This document shows positions 60,916 through 64,000 of a stretch of DNA of 64,000 bases, one piece after another; position 1 is the first letter of the stretch; every line of letters starts with the position of its first letter. Under the pieces are notes generated by a model. It ran no database searches, was not told where the DNA came from, and worked only from the letters and a program-made list of their open reading frames with translations. The translations under genes and the position numbers were made by a program. Source of the DNA: Microbacterium sp. (lineage in GTDB: Bacteria > Actinomycetota > Actinomycetes > Actinomycetales > Microbacteriaceae); NCBI GenBank assembly GCA_017306415.1, contig JAFKIL010000008.1, forward strand, positions 1 to 64,000, written 5' to 3'.

Positions 60916-61914
60916 ATGGACCTCATCCGGCTCCCCGCGAACCAGCCGCCCGAGCGCTTCTACCGCGGAGGATCGCGCATCGACGACCTGCGCGGGGCGC
61001 CGCACGGGTCCGACCGCCGACCCGAGGACTGGGTGGCCTCGACGACGGCGCTCGCGGGGGAGTCCCGGCTGGGGCTGACGACGCTCCCCGACGGACGGCT
61101 GCTCGTGGACGCCGTGCGGGAGGACCCGGCGTCGTGGCTGGGGCCCGCGCACGTCGCGGCGTTCGGTCCGGTGTCGAACCTGCTCGTCAAGCTGCTCGAT
61201 GCCGGCCAGCGCCTGCCGGTGCATGCGCATCCGGACGACGCGTTCGCCGCCGAGCATCTGGACCTGCCCTCCGGAAAGGCGGAGGCCTGGTACCTCCTGG
61301 AGCCCGGCACGGTTCACCTCGGGCTCCGCGAGACGGTGGCGAAGGACCGGATGAGGGAGCTGGTGGCCGCCCAGGACACCGCGGCCATGCTGGCGCTCCT
61401 GCATCGCCGGGAGATCGCGGCCGGGCAGCTCGTGTACGTGGCCCCGGGGATGCTGCACGCGATCGGAGCGGGCATCCTCCTCGTCGAGCTGCAGCAGCCC
61501 GCGGACCTGTCCATCCTGCTGGAGTGGCGGGGGTTCGACCTCGACGGCGAGCGGGACGGCCATGTCGGGATCGGCTTCGACCGTGCGCTCGACGCGGTGG
61601 AGCTCACGGCGCGCACGGACGACGAGATCGACGAGCTCATCGTGACCCCCGGCGTCGGCGTCGCGTCGCTGCCGTGGGACGCCGCTCGGTACTTCCGCTT
61701 CGAGCGCCGCCCGGTCACGGCCGGCGCATCCGTCTCGATCGAGCGGGGCTTCGCGGTGCTGATCGTCGTCGAGGGGGACGTGGAGCTCAGCGCCGGCGGG
61801 CGACCAGCGGTCGCGGCGCCATCCGGCTCGACGCTCGTGCTGCCGCACGCGGCGGGCGAGGTGACGGCGACGGGTGCGGGGACCGTGCTGGTCTGCCGGC
61901 CGCCCGCGCCCTGA
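60916..61914 (+). CDS. manA: Mannose-6-phosphate isomerase, class I type
   Basis: 332 residues; ATG at 60916 with AGGA ten bases upstream. Cupin-type PMI landmarks: LLDAGQRLPVHAHPDD (zinc His), SGKAEAWYLLEPG (zinc Glu), VYVAPGMLHAIGAGILLVELQQPADLSILLEW. It interconverts mannose 6-phosphate and fructose 6-phosphate. It is shorter than E. coli ManA, as usual for actinobacterial forms. The preceding sequence contains a short tandem repeat and no clear operator. Confidence 0.82.
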   Translation: MDLIRLPANQPPERFYRGGSRIDDLRGAPHGSDRRPEDWVASTTALAGESRLGLTTLPDGRLLVDAVREDPASWLGPAHVAAFGPVSNLLVKLLDAGQRLPVHAHPDDAFAAEHLDLPSGKAEAWYLLEPGTVHLGLRETVAKDRMRELVAAQDTAAMLALLHRREIAAGQLVYVAPGMLHAIGAGILLVELQQPADLSILLEWRGFDLDGERDGHVGIGFDRALDAVELTARTDDEIDELIVTPGVGVASLPWDAARYFRFERRPVTAGASVSIERGFAVLIVVEGDVELSAGGRPAVAAPSGSTLVLPHAAGEVTATGAGTVLVCRPPAP

Positions 61915-61927
61915 CGCGTCGGGGCGC

Positions 61928-62134
61928 CTACTCGTCGGCGGGGAGCTGGATGGCCTCCTCGTCGGACCGGTCGGCGCCCGTCGCGAGTCGATCGGCCTCC
62001 GCGCTGTCGACGCGATCGGGGTCGGCGTCCGGGTCGAGCACCTCCTGGCCGTCGACCTCCTGCACCGGCTCGTCGGGCTCGGACCCGTCGGCGGCGCCGA
62101 GCGGGTTGACCGGGATGATGGGGTTGTTCGTCAT
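61928..62134 (-). CDS. Small acidic hypothetical protein
   Basis: 68 residues; ATG at 62134 after GAAGGAG, the reason to prefer it over an upstream start near 62302. It begins MTNNPIIPVNPLG and is rich in Asp and Glu afterwards, probably disordered. The 254 bases between it and the PadR gene hold no further ORF I support. Function unknown. Confidence 0.6.
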   Translation of the reverse strand: MTNNPIIPVNPLGAADGSEPDEPVQEVDGQEVLDPDADPDRVDSAEADRLATGADRSDEEAIQLPADE

Positions 62135-62340
62135 GGCGACTCCTTCGGCGATGGGGTCTCGCCCTCGGGGAGACGGTAGAACCGGGCCGCGGCCGCCTTC
62201 CACCGCCTTGACGTCGGCGGCGCGCGGGGGTAGCGACCGCTCGCCCGTGTCATTCCGGCCGAGGTGCGTCGTCCTCCGTCCCGCTGTACCGGACTCGAAC
62301 ATCTTGGTATTCGGTGTTGCTAAGTACTGCTACCCTGTGT

Positions 62341-62375
62341 CACTATGTAGTGGTAGTAAGCATCACTGAGTAGTG
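62341..62375. promoter_or_regulatory. Two tandem operator-like dyads before the PadR gene
   Basis: CACTATGTAGTG (62341-62352) and CACTGAGTAGTG (62364-62375) are near-identical dyads 23 bases apart, ending 13 bases before the PadR start. They are plausible PadR autoregulatory sites. Confidence 0.6.
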
Positions 62376-62388
62376 AGGAGGTGAGGGA

Positions 62389-62718
62389 ATGAGCAAGCAG
62401 GCGACGGAGATGCTCAAGGGCGTGCTGGAGGGCATCGTCCTGGCGATCCTGGCCGGGCGACCGGCCTACGGGTACGAGATCACGACGTGGCTGCGCGAGC
62501 AGGGTTTCAGCGACATCGCCGAGGGGACCGTGTACGCGCTGCTCGTCAGAGTCGAGCAGCGCGGTCTCGTGGACGTCGAGAAGGTGCCGTCCGAGAAGGG
62601 GCCGCCGCGCAAGGTGTACTCCCTCAACGCGCAGGGCAGGGAATACCTCGATGAGTTCTGGAGGACGTGGAGCTTCCTCGCAGACCGACTGGAACAGCTC
62701 CACCAAGGAGAGAAGTGA
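62389..62718 (+). CDS. PadR-family transcriptional regulator
   Basis: 109 residues; ATG after GAGGAGGTGAGGG. The PadR winged helix is clear: LKGVLEGIVLAILAGRPAYGYEI, EGTVYALLVRVEQRGLV, PPRKVYSLNAQGREYL, with a C-terminal helix for dimerisation. It heads a PadR-DUF1048-ABC operon, a common arrangement in which PadR represses the exporter until a drug or peptide binds. Confidence 0.92.
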   Translation: MSKQATEMLKGVLEGIVLAILAGRPAYGYEITTWLREQGFSDIAEGTVYALLVRVEQRGLVDVEKVPSEKGPPRKVYSLNAQGREYLDEFWRTWSFLADRLEQLHQGEK

Positions 62719-62719
62719 C

Positions 62720-63088
62720 ATGGCAGCGAAGTGGATCGAGATGGTCACCGGATCGCTCGAGCAGAAGAAGCAGTACAAGCAGTATCAGCGCCGACTCGAG
62801 GCGCTCCCCGAGCCGTACCGCGCTGCGGCGAAGGCCGTGCAGCGCTACCTCATGTATGCGGGAGGAGTGGTCGACGGCGAGACCCTCGTCACGATGAACG
62901 GCGACCTCGTCGACCTGTGGGAGCGGGCGGCGGCCGACGGCACCCCCGTGCGCGACATCGTCGGGGAGAACCCGGCGGAGTTCGCCGAGGACTTCGCCCG
63001 GGCGTACACCGGCACGCAGTGGATCGACAAGGAGCGCGCACGCCTGAACAAGGCGATCGACGACGCCGAGAGGGGTGAGCCGGAATGA
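62720..63088 (+). CDS. DUF1048-family protein
   Basis: 122 residues; ATG at 62720 after AAGGAGAGAAG, one base after the PadR stop. The sequence KWIEMVTGSLEQKKQYKQYQRRLEALPEPYRAAAKAVQRYLM matches DUF1048 proteins that follow PadR genes. All-helical, cytoplasmic. Function unknown, presumably linked to the exporter. It overlaps the ATPase start by four bases. Confidence 0.85.
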   Translation: MAAKWIEMVTGSLEQKKQYKQYQRRLEALPEPYRAAAKAVQRYLMYAGGVVDGETLVTMNGDLVDLWERAAADGTPVRDIVGENPAEFAEDFARAYTGTQWIDKERARLNKAIDDAERGEPE

Positions 63089-63867
63089 GCGGAGACGCAG
63101 CGATCAGCGTCCAGGCACTCGAGAAGTCGTACAAGGACGTGTCGGTCCTCACCGGCGTCGACTTCGACGTCGCGCGGGGTAGCATCTTCGCCCTCCTCGG
63201 CTCGAACGGCGCCGGCAAGACGACGGTGGTCCGCATCCTCAGCACCCTGCTGAAGGCGGATGCCGGGACCGCGGTCGTCGACGGGTTCGACGTCGCCGCG
63301 AAGCCCGCCGACGTGCGGGCGGCGATCAGTCTGACCGGCCAGTTCGCCGCCGTCGACGAGATCCTCAGCGGCCGCGAGAACCTCGTGCTCATCGCGCGCC
63401 TGCGCCATCAGAAGGGCCCGCGCCGGATCGCCGACGAGCTGCTGGCCAGGTTCTCGCTCACCGAGGCCGGCGACCGCAAGGTCGGGACCTACTCCGGCGG
63501 CATGCGCCGGCGGCTCGACATCGCGATGAGCCTCATCGGCGACCCGTCGGTGATCTTCCTCGACGAGCCGACCACGGGCCTCGATCCGCAGGCGCGCGTC
63601 GAGGTGTGGGATGCCGTGAAGGAGCTCGCCGGCAAGGGCACCACCGTCCTCCTCACGACGCAGTACCTCGAGGAGGCGGAGCAGCTCGCGGACCGGATCG
63701 CGATCCTGCACCAGGGCCGCATCATCGTGAACGGCACTCTCACGGAGCTCAAGGGGATGCTGCCGCCCGCGAAGGTCGAATACGTCGAGAAGCAGCCGAG
63801 CCTCGAGGACGTGTTCTTCGCGATCGTCGGCGAGCGGACGGACAGCAACACGGAGGCGACATCATGA
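63085..63867 (+). CDS. ABC exporter ATPase, DrrA/daunorubicin-resistance type
   Basis: 260 residues. Walker A GSNGAGKTT, signature YSGGMRRRLDIA, Walker B VIFLDEPTTGLDPQ, H-loop position occupied by Gln in LTTQYLEEAE as usual for DrrA-type. It energises the permease that begins four bases before its stop. Likely multidrug or peptide export under PadR control. Confidence 0.92.
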   Translation: MSGDAAISVQALEKSYKDVSVLTGVDFDVARGSIFALLGSNGAGKTTVVRILSTLLKADAGTAVVDGFDVAAKPADVRAAISLTGQFAAVDEILSGRENLVLIARLRHQKGPRRIADELLARFSLTEAGDRKVGTYSGGMRRRLDIAMSLIGDPSVIFLDEPTTGLDPQARVEVWDAVKELAGKGTTVLLTTQYLEEAEQLADRIAILHQGRIIVNGTLTELKGMLPPAKVEYVEKQPSLEDVFFAIVGERTDSNTEATS

Positions 63868-64000
63868 CCACCACCCACTTCGTCGGCGACACCGGTGTCC
63901 TGCTCGGGCGCACGCTCAAGCACGTCACCCGCAGTCTCGACACGATCATCACCACCGCGGTCACGCCGATCGCGCTCATGCTGCTCTTCGTCTACGTGCT
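63864..64000 (+). CDS. ABC-2 type exporter permease, 3' part outside window
   Basis: 45 residues visible: a short cytoplasmic start with LLGRTLKHVTRSLDTIITT and the beginning of the first membrane helix (VTPIALMLLFVYVL), typical of DrrB-type permeases. ATGA overlap with the ATPase gene. Confidence 0.85.
   Translation, partial: MTTTHFVGDTGVLLGRTLKHVTRSLDTIITTAVTPIALMLLFVYV

Noticed and set aside
1-64000. tRNA, rRNA, CRISPR, transposase or prophage genes
   Set aside because: Looked for cloverleaf-like or conserved ends, regularly spaced repeats and integrase or transposase motifs; none seen.

Overview
The window is high-GC actinobacterial DNA, most like Microbacterium or a close relative in the Microbacteriaceae. 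This rests on GC-rich third positions, frequent GTG starts, ATGA gene overlaps, actinobacterial CIRCE and HAIR heat-shock operators, and a small Microbacteriaceae-type DUF7882 protein. The taxon is inferred from style and gene content; there is no rRNA here. I see no phage, transposase, tRNA or CRISPR.

Region 1 (1-9304) is a plant-glycan locus. A secreted multidomain glycoside hydrolase (cut by the left edge) is divergent from a LacI regulator, an ABC sugar importer and a cytoplasmic GH63-like glucosidase. Five copies of the palindrome TCGAACCGGTTCGA (some imperfect) mark one LacI regulon. Region 2 (9446-18869) handles arabinoxylan-type sugars: a LacI regulator divergent from a GH51 arabinofuranosidase, and a second LacI regulator divergent from an ABC importer plus GH3 glycosidase operon. 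Each pair shares a palindromic operator.

Region 3 (18870-53072) is the centre of interest: a large island that looks like complete catabolism of aromatic C-glycosides. It has a LysR regulator divergent from an ABC importer, followed without real breaks by two pyranose-oxidase-like GMC oxidoreductases (one at the far end), three Gfo/Idh/MocA oxidoreductases, an SDR, eight TIM-barrel domains of the sugar isomerase/AP-endonuclease-2 fold and four copies of the small beta domain (DUF6379 type) of C-glycoside deglycosidase. Two of the beta domains are fused to an alpha TIM barrel in one polypeptide (19011-20315 and 39333-40772), an architecture I do not know from the characterised heteromeric enzymes. 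A ROK regulator separates this from an aromatic-ring operon: extradiol dioxygenase, fumarylacetoacetate-hydrolase-type enzyme, cyclase-type hydrolase, FAD monooxygenase, ACMSD-like amidohydrolase, then an MFS transporter and the second GMC oxidase.

The proposed logic is: import the C-glycoside, oxidise the sugar at C3 (GMC or Gfo/Idh), cleave the C-C glycosidic bond by elimination (alpha/beta deglycosidase), hydrate, isomerise and reduce the sugar product (remaining TIM barrels, SDR, Gfo/Idh), and hydroxylate and ring-cleave the aglycone. The aglycone cannot be named from sequence.

Region 4 (53100-64000) is ordinary chromosome: Hsp20 under predicted dual HrcA/HspR control, small hypothetical proteins, a MarR regulator, two ABC-2 type exporters, a LuxR-hydrolase fusion, a methyltransferase, mannose-6-phosphate isomerase and a PadR-DUF1048-ABC operon that runs off the right edge.
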